Of a stretch of 8,535 nucleotides of DNA, positions 7,522 through 8,535 are shown piece by piece. The notes beneath the pieces were generated by a model that was not told where the DNA came from, made no database searches, and saw only the letters and a program-made list of their open reading frames with translations. Numbering within the stretch: the first letter of the stretch is position 1; the number at the start of each line of letters is the position of its first letter. The stretch comes from Gammaproteobacteria bacterium (GTDB lineage: Bacteria; Pseudomonadota; Gammaproteobacteria; UBA9214), in contig DAOVYA010000055.1 of the NCBI GenBank assembly GCA_030635865.1, forward strand, positions 1-8,535, in the 5' to 3' direction. The translations under genes were made by a program, and so were the position numbers.

Positions 7522-8484
7522 ATGCATCGTATGTCAATGCAAATACCTGCCTGTGTATATATTGGGGAGGATCTGGCCCGTTACGGTTTCGGCGCGGGGC
7601 ATCCGTTCGGGCCGGACCGCCTTGGCGCATTCTGGAAACATGCACAGGCCATCGGGCTTGATCAGCGTGTCACGCAATGTGTCCCGGTAACAACCGGGCG
7701 GGAAGTGATCGAACGTTTTCATACGCGTGAATATGTTGCCCGGGTCATCAAGCAATCCGCAAGCGGTGAAGGGTTTCTTGATTGCGGGGACACGCCGGCT
7801 TTTCCGGGTATCTATGAATCGGCCTGTTTTGTAGTCGGGAGTGTACTGGATGCTGTTGAGCGCTTGATCAATGGCGAGTTCCGGCATGCTTTTGTTCCCA
7901 TCGCCGGGTTGCATCACGCACAACGTAACAGTGCGGCCGGATTTTGCGTATTTAACGATTGTGGTATCGCGATTGAAACCCTGCGTTCCGAATATAGCCT
8001 GCAGCGAATTGCCTATGTCGATATCGATGCACATCATGGTGATGGTGTGTTCTACAGTTTTGAAGATGATCCGCAACTGATTTTTGCAGACCTGCATGAG
8101 GATGGCCGTTTTCTTTATCCCGGTACCGGCATGGTAGAAGAGTGTGGCAAGGGCGCAGCAGCCGGTACCAAGCTCAACATTCCCATGCCGCCGAATGCAG
8201 GGGATGAAATATTTTTCCAGGCCTGGGAAAAAGCGGAAGCCTTTATCGAGAAGCACCGGCCGGAATTTATCCTGTTCCAGTGTGGCGCAGACAGTATTGA
8301 GGGTGACCCGATTACACATCTGCGCTATACCCCGGCGGCTCATCGGCATGCGACGCAGCGCCTGTGCCGCCTGGCTGACAAGTACTGCGATGGCCGCATG
8401 CTGGTGATGGGTGGGGGTGGCTATAACCGCAATAACCTGGCAACGGCGTGGTGTGCCGTACTTGAGGTCCTGGCTGGGGGTTGA
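7522..8484 (+). CDS. histone deacetylase family protein (AcuC/class I HDAC-like zinc amidohydrolase)
   Basis: This 320-aa protein of the arginase/deacetylase fold should remove acyl groups from lysine or a small amide using Zn. Compared with human HDAC8, the active site is complete. The His pair is H131/H132 in GLHHAQRNSAAGFCVFND. Zinc ligands are D169 and H171 in YVDIDAHHGDGV plus D257 in QCGADSIEGDP. The transition-state tyrosine is Y301 in MGGGGYN. LYPGTG (198-203) is the usual loop, and D90 in CGDTP matches the substrate-gripping aspartate. There is no signal peptide, so it is cytoplasmic. Three ATGs (7522, 7531, 7537) are possible, none with a strong ribosome site; a weak CCGGA sits suitably for 7531. 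Bacterial members include AcuC, which deacetylates acetyl-CoA synthetase, and acetylpolyamine hydrolases. No acetyl-CoA synthetase or polyamine gene is visible here, so substrate is unknown. It seems to be transcribed alone, with 51 bp downstream in view. Confidence 0.93.
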   Translation: MHRMSMQIPACVYIGEDLARYGFGAGHPFGPDRLGAFWKHAQAIGLDQRVTQCVPVTTGREVIERFHTREYVARVIKQSASGEGFLDCGDTPAFPGIYESACFVVGSVLDAVERLINGEFRHAFVPIAGLHHAQRNSAAGFCVFNDCGIAIETLRSEYSLQRIAYVDIDAHHGDGVFYSFEDDPQLIFADLHEDGRFLYPGTGMVEECGKGAAAGTKLNIPMPPNAGDEIFFQAWEKAEAFIEKHRPEFILFQCGADSIEGDPITHLRYTPAAHRHATQRLCRLADKYCDGRMLVMGGGGYNRNNLATAWCAVLEVLAGG

Positions 8485-8535
8485 TTGGGTATCCAGGTGG
8501 ATTCGCTTGCCTTGACTGGTTCGCATGACCCTGTC

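Noticed and set aside
7534..8526. 330-aa open frame on the - strand opposite the deacetylase gene
   Set aside because: It is antisense to a gene with a full set of catalytic motifs. The translation shows no family features and is rich in Arg, His and Thr, as expected of a shadow frame.
8512..8535. TTGACT as a -35 box and an ATG at 8525 as the start of a next gene
   Set aside because: The window ends before a -10 could be seen, there is no ribosome site before the ATG, and only three codons are visible.

Overview
This 8.5-kb window looks like an ordinary chromosomal stretch from a gammaproteobacterium. The evidence is a single-chain PurL of the Beta/Gammaproteobacterial type (about 1300 aa), an EttA protein that closely follows the E. 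coli sequence as I remember it, and a SPOR-domain membrane protein. I cannot name the lineage. It carries four complete genes plus the possible tail of a fifth, and all four reading frames are intact.

Layout: positions 3-41 may be the last codons of an upstream gene. A palindromic repeat (copy 1) follows, then purL on the + strand (233-4132). A convergent gap of about 155 bp holds repeat copy 2 and a possible terminator. On the - strand lies a two-gene unit, ettA (7027-5351) followed with zero spacing by a SPOR-domain protein gene (5350-4289). It is driven by a visible sigma70-like promoter near 7066-7093. A 494-bp divergent region contains that promoter, repeat copy 3 with a second palindrome nested inside it, and the upstream region of a histone-deacetylase-family gene on the + strand (7522-8484).

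Function: purL supplies the fourth step of de novo purine synthesis. EttA is an ABC-F factor acting on translating ribosomes. The SPOR protein is a bitopic inner-membrane protein with a periplasmic peptidoglycan-binding domain. The last gene encodes a zinc deacetylase/amidohydrolase with a complete catalytic residue set. Apart from the ettA-SPOR pair, nothing suggests a shared pathway.

The most interesting content is the repeat family. Three copies occupy the three longest gene-free stretches. Each has the same outer stem, an inner 12-bp stem, and a loop of exactly 23 nt arranged as 1 + 16 + 6, in which the 16 nt are identical in all three. Two copies have duplicated ends and one carries an inserted palindrome. 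I see no new defence, CRISPR or biosynthetic system here.
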